DNA of 64,000 nt, from NCBI RefSeq assembly GCF_003149745.1, contig NZ_QGEG01000002.1, positions 310,001 through 374,000 of the forward strand, in the 5' to 3' direction. Positions 51,336-60,256 of the stretch are shown here, piece after piece. Source of the DNA: Flagellimonas aquimarina (GTDB lineage: Bacteria > Bacteroidota > Bacteroidia > Flavobacteriales > Flavobacteriaceae). The translations under genes and the position numbers were made by a program. Below the pieces are notes generated by a model, which saw nothing but the letters and a program-made list of their open reading frames with translations, was not told the origin of the DNA and searched no databases. How positions within the stretch are numbered: the first letter of the stretch is position 1; every line of letters starts with the position of its first letter.

Positions 51336-53588
51336 TTATTTTAAAACAAATGTTCCTGTTAAACCTTCCTGAGAGCTTGTCCCTATCATAACCTCAAATG
51401 TTCCAGGTTCAACGACAAACTCATAATCATGGTTGTAAAAACCAAGTTCTTTATCTGTAAGAACAAATGTCACTTCCTGCGAAGCTCCTTGATCTAAACT
51501 TATTTTTTGAAAACCCTTTAGCTCTTTGACAGGTCTGGCTACGCTTGCAACTTTATCATGAATATAAAGTTGCACCACCTCTTTACCAGTTACACCTCCT
51601 ATATTCTGGATGGTAGCTGAAACCTTGATCGCTTTCTCATCAGTGGCATCAATTTTTAAATTGGAATATTTGAATTCGGTATAACTTAACCCATGGCCAA
51701 AATGAAAAAGTGGTTCATTTTTTTCATCTCCATAATGTGTCCAGAAAACTGTGGATTCTGGGTCAGGTCTTCCAGTACTGAAATGATTGTAATAAATAGG
51801 TATTTGTCCAACGCTTCTTGGAAATGTCATTGGCAGTTTTCCACTTGGGTTATGGTCTCCAAACAATACTTTTGCAATGGCGTTTCCTGCTTGAGAGCCT
51901 AACTGCCATGTCTCCAAAATGGCAGGAATATTCTCGGCTTCCCAATTAATTGTCAAGGGACGGCCATTCATTAATATTAGTACTATATTTTTGTTGACTT
52001 CATGTACAGCCTTCAATAAATCCAATTGCAGGCCGGGCAAATCCAACTTGGTACGGCTGCGACCCTCCCCACTTTGAAACCCATGCTCTCCCAAAACCAT
52101 TAAGACAACATCAGATTTTTTGGCAAGAGCAACGGCTTCTTCAATACCTGAAGTATTGGTATGATTAACTTTTACTTCATTTAAAAAATTGGCATCCTCA
52201 AATACTTTTGGCCCTTGTGAGTAAGAAAAATTTATGGAGTGGTTTTTTAAACCTTCTAAAACTGAAACTCCGGTATTGTCATCTGAACCTAATCGCCAGC
52301 TCCCAAGAGAACTGTTGTTATCATCTGCCAATTGACCTATGACCGCAATTTTTTGTTGCCCTTTTTTAAGAGGAAGAAGGTCGTTGTCGTTTTTCAAAAG
52401 TACAATTGACTTTAAGGCCATATCCAAAACAGCAGCTTGATGTTTTTTGTGATATAGCTCTTCTTTCTCCCTTTCTTCATCGCAATATCTATATGGATCA
52501 TCAAATAGGCCCAATTCATATTTTACCCTTAAAATACGTCTTACGGCATCGTCTATTAAACTTTCATCAACCTTACCTTCTTTTACATTTTCCACCAAAT
52601 GTAATACGTATGCGGATGATTCCATATCCATATCAGAACCAGCTTTAACTCCTAGTTCTGCAGCATGTTTCAAGTCTTCGGCAAATCCATGTGGCACCAT
52701 TTCTCCAACAGATGACCAGTCCGATATTACAAAGCCATCAAACCCCCATTTTTCTTTTAGAATGTCTCGTTGCAGCATTTTATTGCCAGTAACTGGAATT
52801 CCGTTAAGAATATTGAAACCATTCATTATTGTTTTAACATCTGCATCGACCGCAGCGTTAAAAGGAGGTAACACCGTGTTGTAAAGAGTTGAAGTGCCAA
52901 TATCAGCTGTGTTATATTCTTTACCGGCTTCTGCAAAACCATAAGCTGCAAAATGCTTGGCACAGGCAGCAAGTGTATTTGGTTTAGAAAGATCATCACC
53001 TTGAAAGCCTTTTACACGGGCCTCAGCAATTTTGGCACCTAAGAATGTGTCTTCTCCACCACCTTCCATAACACGCCCCCAACGAGGGTCCCTAGAAATA
53101 TCCACCATTGGCGCAAAAGTCCAATTAAGTCCTACGGCCGAAGCCTCTTGGGCAGCAATTTTTGCAGAATTTTCAATAGCTTCCATATCCCAACTGGCAG
53201 CTTCTGCCAAAGGTATTGGGGCTAGGGTTTTGTATCCATGTATAACATCATATCCAAAAATTAGAGGTATGCCCAATCGGGTTTCTTCAACTACGAGTTT
53301 TTGTAATTTTCTTACTTCTTCAGTGCCAACAACATTCAACATAGAACCAACAAGCCCTTTTTTAAGGTGCTCATATTTTATTTCTGCATTCCCCCCTTTT
53401 GGAGCAGGGCCGGTAACATCCCAAAATCCATTGTATTGGTTCATTTGACCAACCTTCTCCTCTAAGGTCATTTGTTGTAATAGCGAATCTATATTTTTTT
53501 CAATACTTTTTTCCTGAGCCATAACGCAATTGTTAAAAGGTGCAAAGTAAAGTGAAATTATGAGAAGATAGTACAGGTTAGCTTTCAT
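51336..53588 (-). CDS. GH3 family beta-glycosidase (BglX type)
   Basis: A 750-residue exported enzyme with a signal peptide (YLLIISLYFAPFNNCVMA, cleavage near 24). The first barrel has NWTFAPMVDISRDPRWGR and the nucleophile D290 in GFDGFVISDWSS. A second alpha/beta domain has EGRSRTKLDLPG, and a fibronectin-III-like domain closes the protein (about 660-745). BglX-type enzymes cleave beta-glucosides and related glycans in the periplasm. It is the first gene of the three-gene operon. Confidence 0.93.
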   Translation of the reverse strand: MKANLYYLLIISLYFAPFNNCVMAQEKSIEKNIDSLLQQMTLEEKVGQMNQYNGFWDVTGPAPKGGNAEIKYEHLKKGLVGSMLNVVGTEEVRKLQKLVVEETRLGIPLIFGYDVIHGYKTLAPIPLAEAASWDMEAIENSAKIAAQEASAVGLNWTFAPMVDISRDPRWGRVMEGGGEDTFLGAKIAEARVKGFQGDDLSKPNTLAACAKHFAAYGFAEAGKEYNTADIGTSTLYNTVLPPFNAAVDADVKTIMNGFNILNGIPVTGNKMLQRDILKEKWGFDGFVISDWSSVGEMVPHGFAEDLKHAAELGVKAGSDMDMESSAYVLHLVENVKEGKVDESLIDDAVRRILRVKYELGLFDDPYRYCDEEREKEELYHKKHQAAVLDMALKSIVLLKNDNDLLPLKKGQQKIAVIGQLADDNNSSLGSWRLGSDDNTGVSVLEGLKNHSINFSYSQGPKVFEDANFLNEVKVNHTNTSGIEEAVALAKKSDVVLMVLGEHGFQSGEGRSRTKLDLPGLQLDLLKAVHEVNKNIVLILMNGRPLTINWEAENIPAILETWQLGSQAGNAIAKVLFGDHNPSGKLPMTFPRSVGQIPIYYNHFSTGRPDPESTVFWTHYGDEKNEPLFHFGHGLSYTEFKYSNLKIDATDEKAIKVSATIQNIGGVTGKEVVQLYIHDKVASVARPVKELKGFQKISLDQGASQEVTFVLTDKELGFYNHDYEFVVEPGTFEVMIGTSSQEGLTGTFVLK

Positions 53589-53681
53589 GATTGTAAAAAG
53601 TGTTGATAGTCTTCTAAAATAAGCTCAAAATCTATCACTTTCTAATATACGGTCTTTGTATTTTTAGATAAAATTTTATAG

Positions 53682-54455
53682 ATGAACGAAAGAGCTGGGC
53701 AGTTAAAGGCTATAGATAGGCTGCTGAACATAATGGATGAGTTGCGTGACCAATGTCCTTGGGATAAAAAACAAACCATGGAATCTCTTAGACATTTAAC
53801 TATTGAAGAAACATATGAACTGGGCGATGCCATTTTAGAAAATGACCTGGAAGAGATCAAAAAGGAGCTGGGGGATTTATTGTTGCATATAATTTTTTAC
53901 GCCAAAATAGGTTCGGAAACCAAAGATTTTGATATTGCAGATGTTGCCAATGGAATATGTGAAAAGCTTATCAACAGACACCCGCATATTTATGGGGATG
54001 TAAAAGTTGAAAACGAAGAGCAAGTAAAACAGAATTGGGAAAAGATAAAACTTGAAGAAGGAAAAAAAAGTGTGTTGGAAGGGGTTCCTAACAGCCTTCC
54101 TTCAATGGTGAAAGCAAATAGAATTCAAGAGAAAGTTGCCGGTGTGGGATTTGATTGGGAACATCCAGAACAGGTTTTTGAGAAAGTAAAAGAGGAGCTC
54201 TCAGAACTACAAGCAGAAATCAAACAAGGCAATCCTGATAGATTGGAATCTGAGTTTGGAGATGTTCTTTTTTCCATGATTAATTATGCACGTTTCTTAA
54301 ATGTAAACCCGGAGAATGCCTTGGAAAGAACAAATAAAAAATTTATTAAGAGGTTTCAACACTTAGAAAACAAAGCCAAACAAATGGGAAAATCTTTAAA
54401 AGATATGACCTTGGCCGAAATGGATGTTTTTTGGGAAGAGGCCAAAAGCCTTTGA
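53682..54455 (+). CDS. mazG: Nucleoside triphosphate pyrophosphohydrolase MazG
   Basis: A 257-residue enzyme that hydrolyses NTPs to NMP and pyrophosphate. Two MazG modules are present: the first with CPWDKKQTMESLRHLTIEETYE and EELGDLLLHIIF-type (seen as KKELGDLLLHIIFYA), the second with KEELSELQAEI and LESEFGDVLFSMINYARF. Each EExxE/ExxD set supplies metal ligands. Length is typical. It is divergent from the GH3 operon. Confidence 0.95.
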   Translation: MNERAGQLKAIDRLLNIMDELRDQCPWDKKQTMESLRHLTIEETYELGDAILENDLEEIKKELGDLLLHIIFYAKIGSETKDFDIADVANGICEKLINRHPHIYGDVKVENEEQVKQNWEKIKLEEGKKSVLEGVPNSLPSMVKANRIQEKVAGVGFDWEHPEQVFEKVKEELSELQAEIKQGNPDRLESEFGDVLFSMINYARFLNVNPENALERTNKKFIKRFQHLENKAKQMGKSLKDMTLAEMDVFWEEAKSL

Positions 54456-54551
54456 TCTAACCCTTTGTTCATTCTTTGTCAAAAACTAGCTACGGGGCAG
54501 CTCAAATATCTAATCAATCCAGTTATCTTTACGTTCTTTTAAATTTCCACT

Positions 54552-55919
54552 TTGTTCCAGCAATACACTAAAGAATTCAAATACAATTTAAGGTTAGCTT
54601 ACCCTGTTATTTTAGGTATGTTGGGCCATACGTTTGTTGCGTTTGCCGATAACATTATGGTTGGTCAGCTAGGCACTGCAGAATTGGCTGCCGTCTCATT
54701 GGGAAACAGTTTTGTATTCATTGCCATGTCTTTAGGTATAGGGTTTTCCACGGCAATAACTCCGTTGGTTGCAGAGGCAGATGGGGCAGGGAGCAGGGCA
54801 GATGGCAAAAGTGCTTTGAAGCATGGACTGGTATTGTGCACTGTTTTAGGTCTTTCACTTTTTGGAATTATACTTCTTTGTAAGCCTCTTTTGTATTATA
54901 TGAAGCAACCCCCTGAAGTTGTGGAGCTTGCTATTCCATATTTGGAATTGGTAGCTTTTTCCTTGGTTCCGCTCATTATATTTCAGGCATTTAAGCAATT
55001 TTCTGAAGGGCTCTCTCAAACCAAATACCCAATGTATGCCACAATTTTGGCAAATGTGATAAACATAGTCATTAACTACCTGTTGATTTTTGGCTCTTTT
55101 GGATTCCCAAAACTTGGAATTGTAGGCGCAGCTATTGGTACACTGGCCTCTAGGTTTATCATGGTGGGGTATATTTGGTTTTTGTTAAAGCGAAAGGAAA
55201 AATTTGAAGCTTACGTTACTGGTTTTAATTTTAAGTTGATTGAAAAGAAAGTCATTAAAAAAATCATCAGCTTAGGATTTCCATCCGCTTTACAAATGTT
55301 TTTTGAGGTAGCAATTTTTACGGCAGCAATTTGGTTAAGTGGTGTATTGGGAAAAAATGCCCAAGCGGCAAATCAAATTGCGCTAAACCTTAGCAGTATG
55401 ACCTTTATGGTTGGTATGGGTCTGAGCGTGGCCGCGATGGTACGTGTAGGAAACCAAAAAGGATTGCAAAATTTTAGAGAGTTAAGAAGAATTGCAAAAT
55501 CGATTTTTTTTCTCACATTTTTGTTAGAAATAGTTTTCGCAGCTCTTTTCCTGATTGGAAGATATTGGTTACCTACAATATATCTGGATGTAGATGACGT
55601 GGTCAACCAAGTAGATAATATGGAGGTGATAATCATTGCGGCCAAATTATTATTGGTTTCTGCGTTTTTTCAGATTTCTGATGGTATCCAAGTAGTGGTT
55701 TTGGGTGCATTAAGAGGCCTTCAAGATGTTAAGATTCCTACTTTGATAACCTTTATTGCGTATTGGTTAATCGGATTTCCTGTAAGCTATTATTTTGGAT
55801 TGTTTTCAGAATATAAAAGTACAGGTATTTGGATTGGGTTGTTGCTTGGGCTAACCGCATCAGCGGTAATGTTGTATATTCGATTTAACTATTTGACCAA
55901 AAAATTGATAAAAAGTTAA
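54552..55919 (+). CDS. MATE family efflux transporter
   Basis: A 455-residue inner-membrane antiporter with twelve predicted helices. Family motifs are LGMLGHTFVAFADNIMVGQLG (seen as TFVAFADNIMVG), GTAELAAVSLGNS, and the second-half counterpart GMGLSVAAMVRVGNQKG. It exports drugs or metabolites in exchange for sodium or protons. The start is TTG at 54552, giving MFQQYTKEFKYNLRLAYPV, as the next ATG would cut into the first helix. Confidence 0.93.
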   Translation: MFQQYTKEFKYNLRLAYPVILGMLGHTFVAFADNIMVGQLGTAELAAVSLGNSFVFIAMSLGIGFSTAITPLVAEADGAGSRADGKSALKHGLVLCTVLGLSLFGIILLCKPLLYYMKQPPEVVELAIPYLELVAFSLVPLIIFQAFKQFSEGLSQTKYPMYATILANVINIVINYLLIFGSFGFPKLGIVGAAIGTLASRFIMVGYIWFLLKRKEKFEAYVTGFNFKLIEKKVIKKIISLGFPSALQMFFEVAIFTAAIWLSGVLGKNAQAANQIALNLSSMTFMVGMGLSVAAMVRVGNQKGLQNFRELRRIAKSIFFLTFLLEIVFAALFLIGRYWLPTIYLDVDDVVNQVDNMEVIIIAAKLLLVSAFFQISDGIQVVVLGALRGLQDVKIPTLITFIAYWLIGFPVSYYFGLFSEYKSTGIWIGLLLGLTASAVMLYIRFNYLTKKLIKS

Positions 55920-55955
55920 ACTAGATTCCTGTTATTGGAATTCAACTCATATAAA

Positions 55956-56186
55956 ATGGAATTACCTAAATTTTTATTAGGAGATAACACGGATTACCCC
56001 AATTCAATTTTTATTGTACATACGGAATATCCTCGTTTCGTCATCAATCTGGAAAATGATGAGGTAGAGTGGCTGGAAGAATTCTCCAAAGAAGATGAAG
56101 AAGAGCTAACAGCAGAAGCAGAGATACAAATAGAAGCTGCTACGGCGTTTTACGACCGAGAAGTATCTAGATATGACGCAGGATAA
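55956..56186 (+). CDS. Conserved small acidic hypothetical protein
   Basis: A 76-residue acidic protein. The start is the ATG giving MELPKFLLGDNTDYPNSIF; a TTG-led extension of seven residues is less likely. The N-terminal part looks like a short beta-strand pair (FIVHTEYPRFVINL), and the rest is a glutamate-rich helix. I believe it is conserved in Flavobacteriaceae next to the PAP2 gene but know no function. Its stop overlaps the PAP2 start (TAATG). Confidence 0.7.
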   Translation: MELPKFLLGDNTDYPNSIFIVHTEYPRFVINLENDEVEWLEEFSKEDEEELTAEAEIQIEAATAFYDREVSRYDAG

Positions 56187-56755
56187 TGCTTGAATCACTA
56201 ATAGAAATAGACAAAGAAGCCTTTTTATTCCTAAATGGTTTAGGGACTGAAACATGGGATGGCTTTTGGATGTTTATGACCAGGACACGAAATTCGGCAC
56301 CTCTTTACATCCTATTGCTCTATTTATCCTTTAAAAGTTTTGGATTAAAGAAGACGGCCGTGATTTTGGTTAGCATCGCTTTATTGATAACCTGTACTGA
56401 TCAATTATCTAATTTTTTTAAATACGGTGTAGGTCGCTTAAGACCATGTCATGATCCAGAAATAAACGGAATCATGCGTTTGGTGAAAAGTTATTGTGGT
56501 GGCAAGTTTGGATACTTTTCTGCACATGCAGCAAATTCTTTTGCACCTGCCACTTTTTTTTCCATTTTGTTTTTTAATAAAGTAAAATACATTGGAAGTT
56601 TGCTCATTTTATGGGCTTTGATCGTGGCCTATAGCAGAATATATATTGGAGTTCATTTTCCCTTAGATATAATTACAGGTATTTTGATTGGTGCAGTTTT
56701 TGGATGGTTATTTGCCAAGTTAGCTATATTTGCATTCCAAAAAATTGGGCCATGA
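56186..56755 (+). CDS. PAP2 family membrane phosphatase
   Basis: A 189-residue inner-membrane phosphatase with five or six helices. The three acid-phosphatase motifs are KYGVGRLRP (about 73-81), YFSAHAANSFA in place of PSGH, and SRIYIGVHFPLDI. Such enzymes dephosphorylate undecaprenyl pyrophosphate or phosphatidate, or transfer phosphate to lipid A. The substrate is unknown. It is coupled to the GT39 gene by an ATGA overlap. Confidence 0.9.
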   Translation: MLESLIEIDKEAFLFLNGLGTETWDGFWMFMTRTRNSAPLYILLLYLSFKSFGLKKTAVILVSIALLITCTDQLSNFFKYGVGRLRPCHDPEINGIMRLVKSYCGGKFGYFSAHAANSFAPATFFSILFFNKVKYIGSLLILWALIVAYSRIYIGVHFPLDIITGILIGAVFGWLFAKLAIFAFQKIGP

Positions 56756-58410
56756 TATCACAAACCAGATATTGGTTTTTACTTACCCTTGTAGTTCTGG
56801 TATACATTGCTGGAATGTTCGTGACCCTTTTTGAGAACGATTCGGCGCAATTTGCCGTAATGGCCATGAGAATGGTTCAAGAGAATGACTTTTTCACTTT
56901 AATTAAAGGAACAGAGGAATATTTAGACAAGCCCCATATGCACTACTGGCTTGCAGCTTTGTCTTTTAAAGTTTTTGGCATTTATGATTGGGCTTATAGG
57001 ATTCCTGGGATTTTGGCCGCGCTATTGGGAGCATATAGTTGTTATGGATTGGGGAAGTTGCTTTATAATAATGATATAGGTAAGTTTTCTGCGCTTATTT
57101 TCATGACTGCCCAAACCATTGTTTTATCCAATATAGATGTTCGTACAGATGCGGTGTTGACCGGTTTCACTATTTTCTCAATCTGGCAACTGGTTTTATA
57201 TATTGAAAAAAATACACTCCAAAACATTATGTTAGGTGCTTTTGGAGCAGGCATGGCCTTTTCTACAAAAGGTCAGATTGCCTTGGTGGTCATTGGTATT
57301 TGTATTCTCTGCCATTTGGCATACACCCGTAAATGGGCGCGCTTGTTAAGCTGGAAAGTCTTAATGGCTTTACTCGTTTTTGGAATAACGATAGCACCCA
57401 TGCTCTATGCATATTATTTGCAGTTTGATCTTCACCCAGAAAAGATCATTAGAGGAAAAAGTAACCGCAGTGGTATCTTTTTTATTTTTTGGGAACAAAG
57501 TTTTGAAAGACTGAGTGGAGAAGGCGTTGGCAAGAACAGCAATGATTTCTTTTTCTTTTTCCATACATTTTTATGGGTGTTTTTACCCTGGACAGTTTTG
57601 GCTTTGATCGCCTATTGGCGAAGAGCCAAGACATTTTGGAAAATGAAGTTTGCATATAGGCCGCAATTTGAGTTTTTAACTTTAGGGGGAATTACTATCC
57701 TATTTTTCCTCATAAGCCTTGCTCAATTTAAACTTCCACATTATATAAATATTCTAATACCGTTATATTCCATACTAACTGCATCTTATTTATATAGTTT
57801 ATACCGCCACGCCAAGCATTCCATAATAAAAGGAATTTTAGGAGTACAATATTTTATCCTCAGCTTGGTGTTTATCTTCACATTGTTGGTATGTTTTCAT
57901 GTTTTTAAGTTTAAAGGTATTCACTGTTATATAATACTATTGGCGGTACTTGCTTTAATCACATATTTCTGTTTAAAGCGAGAAGAATATTATATGCGTA
58001 TAATCACATTGTCCGTTTATAGTTCTTTATTATTGAATGGTGTACTGAACACTCATTTTTATCCTTCTTTGCTAAAGTATCAGGCTGGCTCTGCAATGGC
58101 AGAAAAAATCTCTGAACATGATATTCCAGTGGATAAGATCTATAAGATTTCTGACAGGCACACTTGGGCCATGGATTTTTATAATAGAAACCCAGTTAAC
58201 ATTGTTTCCAAATCAGAATTAATGGACAAAAGCGGTATTTGGATATATGCCACGGATCAGGAGCTAGAAGAGCTTCAAAGCGCAAATTTTCATTGGCATG
58301 AACAACTTACGGTAGACCAGTTTAGGATTACTCGGCTGCAAATTGGATTTTTAAACCCTCTTACGCGATCAAAAAAACTGAATAAAATGCATTTGGTAAG
58401 TTTGGATTAA
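56752..58410 (+). CDS. GT39/ArnT-like membrane glycosyltransferase
   Basis: A 552-residue protein with about twelve helices, starting at the ATG in the ATGA overlap with the PAP2 stop. The first periplasmic loop contains FENDSAQFAVMAMRM, with the catalytic aspartate typical of the GT-C fold (ND in place of the ED/DE pair), and LDKPHMHYWLAAL. GT39/ArnT enzymes use polyprenyl-phosphate sugars to modify lipid A or proteins. Its 3' end overlaps the convergent flippase-like gene by 4 bases. Confidence 0.88.
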   Translation: MISQTRYWFLLTLVVLVYIAGMFVTLFENDSAQFAVMAMRMVQENDFFTLIKGTEEYLDKPHMHYWLAALSFKVFGIYDWAYRIPGILAALLGAYSCYGLGKLLYNNDIGKFSALIFMTAQTIVLSNIDVRTDAVLTGFTIFSIWQLVLYIEKNTLQNIMLGAFGAGMAFSTKGQIALVVIGICILCHLAYTRKWARLLSWKVLMALLVFGITIAPMLYAYYLQFDLHPEKIIRGKSNRSGIFFIFWEQSFERLSGEGVGKNSNDFFFFFHTFLWVFLPWTVLALIAYWRRAKTFWKMKFAYRPQFEFLTLGGITILFFLISLAQFKLPHYINILIPLYSILTASYLYSLYRHAKHSIIKGILGVQYFILSLVFIFTLLVCFHVFKFKGIHCYIILLAVLALITYFCLKREEYYMRIITLSVYSSLLLNGVLNTHFYPSLLKYQAGSAMAEKISEHDIPVDKIYKISDRHTWAMDFYNRNPVNIVSKSELMDKSGIWIYATDQELEELQSANFHWHEQLTVDQFRITRLQIGFLNPLTRSKKLNKMHLVSLD

Positions 58411-59279
58411 GGTGTTACTTCCAATCTAGGTTTCTTAAAATGATAGATTATCCCAAATAGAGAAATCAAAGCAGTTATAAGAAAGAATACAAAACTGATG
58501 CTGATAGATGTATTTGCGTCTAGCCCCAACCATTTAGCTCCATACAAAAAAGTCACCTCCCTACTTCCAATTCCACCAATGGTTAATGGAACCACAGATA
58601 TTATTGAAGAGATTAAGAAGACAAAAAGATATTCGTAAGTGGCTAGGTCAATGGAAAGTGACTTTAAAATACAAAGGATACAAACAAGTTGGGAAAGTTG
58701 CACAAGTGCCGAATAACCTACAGATTTCCAAAAAACTGGCAAAGTATACGCAAAGAATTTTTTATGGAGCAACCAAAACGTAATAACGCTTAGAGGAATG
58801 GCCAATGCAATGAACCATACAAAATCCTGAAAGAGACTACTTTTTATTAAAAGTGCAGAAATACAGGCATAGATAAAAATCAACAACATCCCACTCAAGC
58901 GATCCAATAGCAATACCGAGACTACTTTTTTTGTGCCTGATTTGTATTCCTTTTGAATTACATACCCTTTATATGCATCCCCACCAATTCCTCCAGGAAG
59001 AAAAAGATTGTAGAACATACCCAGCAGGTATAATTTAAGATTGCTGCCCTGGGTAATCTTAACGCCTATTTCGTGAAAGTATAGATTGAGTCTAAAAGCG
59101 GCCATCACTTTTGAAAAAGCAACCAGTGATACCCCCAAGACCAAATATAGAGGATTACTCTTTTTTAAAGTGCCTATTACATCCTCAAGACTGATTTTGG
59201 TGAAAATAAAGTAAATCAAAGCTGCACTGACAATGATTTTTAATACAGTGATGAGCTTTTTACGCAGCTTTTCCGTCAC
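58407..59279 (-). CDS. LPG-synthase transmembrane / flippase-like protein (UPF0104)
   Basis: A 290-residue protein with about eight helices. The GIGGDAYKGYVI loop (about 102-113), LLLDRLSGMLLI and the C-terminal TIGGIGSREVTFLYG block are the UPF0104/lysylphosphatidylglycerol-synthase TM domain motifs. Proteins of this type may flip or transfer lipids. It overlaps the upstream GT2 gene by 20 bases. Confidence 0.85.
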   Translation of the reverse strand: MTEKLRKKLITVLKIIVSAALIYFIFTKISLEDVIGTLKKSNPLYLVLGVSLVAFSKVMAAFRLNLYFHEIGVKITQGSNLKLYLLGMFYNLFLPGGIGGDAYKGYVIQKEYKSGTKKVVSVLLLDRLSGMLLIFIYACISALLIKSSLFQDFVWFIALAIPLSVITFWLLHKKFFAYTLPVFWKSVGYSALVQLSQLVCILCILKSLSIDLATYEYLFVFLISSIISVVPLTIGGIGSREVTFLYGAKWLGLDANTSISISFVFFLITALISLFGIIYHFKKPRLEVTP

Positions 59280-60222
59280 CTATTGTAATTTTTTTGACCC
59301 TATATGGTCTTTTTTGTTGAGATTCATAATACGTGCGAATGAGCAACTCCATGACAATCCCAATAGTAAAAAGTTGAATCCCCCCTAAAATAAACATCAT
59401 TCCAAAAATCAATAAAGGTCTGCTTCCAATATCCTCTCCCAAGCCCAATTTTAGTATGAGCAAGTAAATATTGATGAAGAATCCAAGAATAATAAGGAGC
59501 ACCCCAAAGATTCCAAAAAGATGGATGGGCCTTTGAAAGTATTTTCTAATAAAGAGCAACAGCATCATGTCTGCTACAACTTTAAAAACGCGTTCTAATC
59601 CATATTTAGAGACACCAGCATGCCGTGCATGGTGTTTTACGGGCACTTGCTTGATCTGTGCGCCCTCCAAATGTGCCAGAAGTGTTATAAAACGGTGCAT
59701 TTCACCATAAAGGTTCAATCCTTTGGCAATATCCTTGGTGAAAACTTTTAATGCACATCCATTATCCTTAATGTCCAGTTTAGTGACTCTTCTGACCAAG
59801 AAATTGGCAATTTTAGAAGGTATTTTCTTTACCAAGGAGTCCTTTCTTTTTTGCCGAATTCCAGTTATTAAGTCGTAGTCTTCGCCTACTGCGTGCTCAA
59901 GCATTTGGGGTATGTCAGAAGGGTCGTTCTGTAGATCGCCATCCATTGTAATTATAAATTCCCCTTCGGCGTAATCAATTCCTGCTGCCAATGCCAAGCT
60001 CTGTCCGTAGTTTTTTTTCAGCTCAATAAGATGAACATGGTTATCATCCATATCCTTGACAATTTTCCGGGTGTTATCCGTAGAAAAATCATCAATATAA
60101 ATTATTTGGTAAGTATACCCTGAAAGACTTTCATGGATTTTTTTGGTCAATAGGACCACATTGTCTTCTTCATTGTACAAAGGAACTACAATAGATAGGA
60201 GAGAGTTGGTGATTATGCTCAT
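59260..60222 (-). CDS. GT2 polyprenyl-phosphate glycosyltransferase (DPM1/GtrB type)
   Basis: A 320-residue enzyme with a cytoplasmic GT-A domain and two C-terminal membrane helices (about 232-255, 265-290). IVVPLYNEEDNVVLLTKK, IIYIDDFSTDNTRKI and ITMDGDLQNDP with its DxD are clear. Such enzymes make the polyprenyl-phosphate sugar donors used by GT39-type transferases. It is coupled to the flippase-like gene by overlap. Confidence 0.92.
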   Translation of the reverse strand: MSIITNSLLSIVVPLYNEEDNVVLLTKKIHESLSGYTYQIIYIDDFSTDNTRKIVKDMDDNHVHLIELKKNYGQSLALAAGIDYAEGEFIITMDGDLQNDPSDIPQMLEHAVGEDYDLITGIRQKRKDSLVKKIPSKIANFLVRRVTKLDIKDNGCALKVFTKDIAKGLNLYGEMHRFITLLAHLEGAQIKQVPVKHHARHAGVSKYGLERVFKVVADMMLLLFIRKYFQRPIHLFGIFGVLLIILGFFINIYLLILKLGLGEDIGSRPLLIFGMMFILGGIQLFTIGIVMELLIRTYYESQQKRPYRVKKITIGDGKAA

Positions 60223-60256
60223 GTATTAGCTTATGATCTGGGCAAATTTACTTCTT

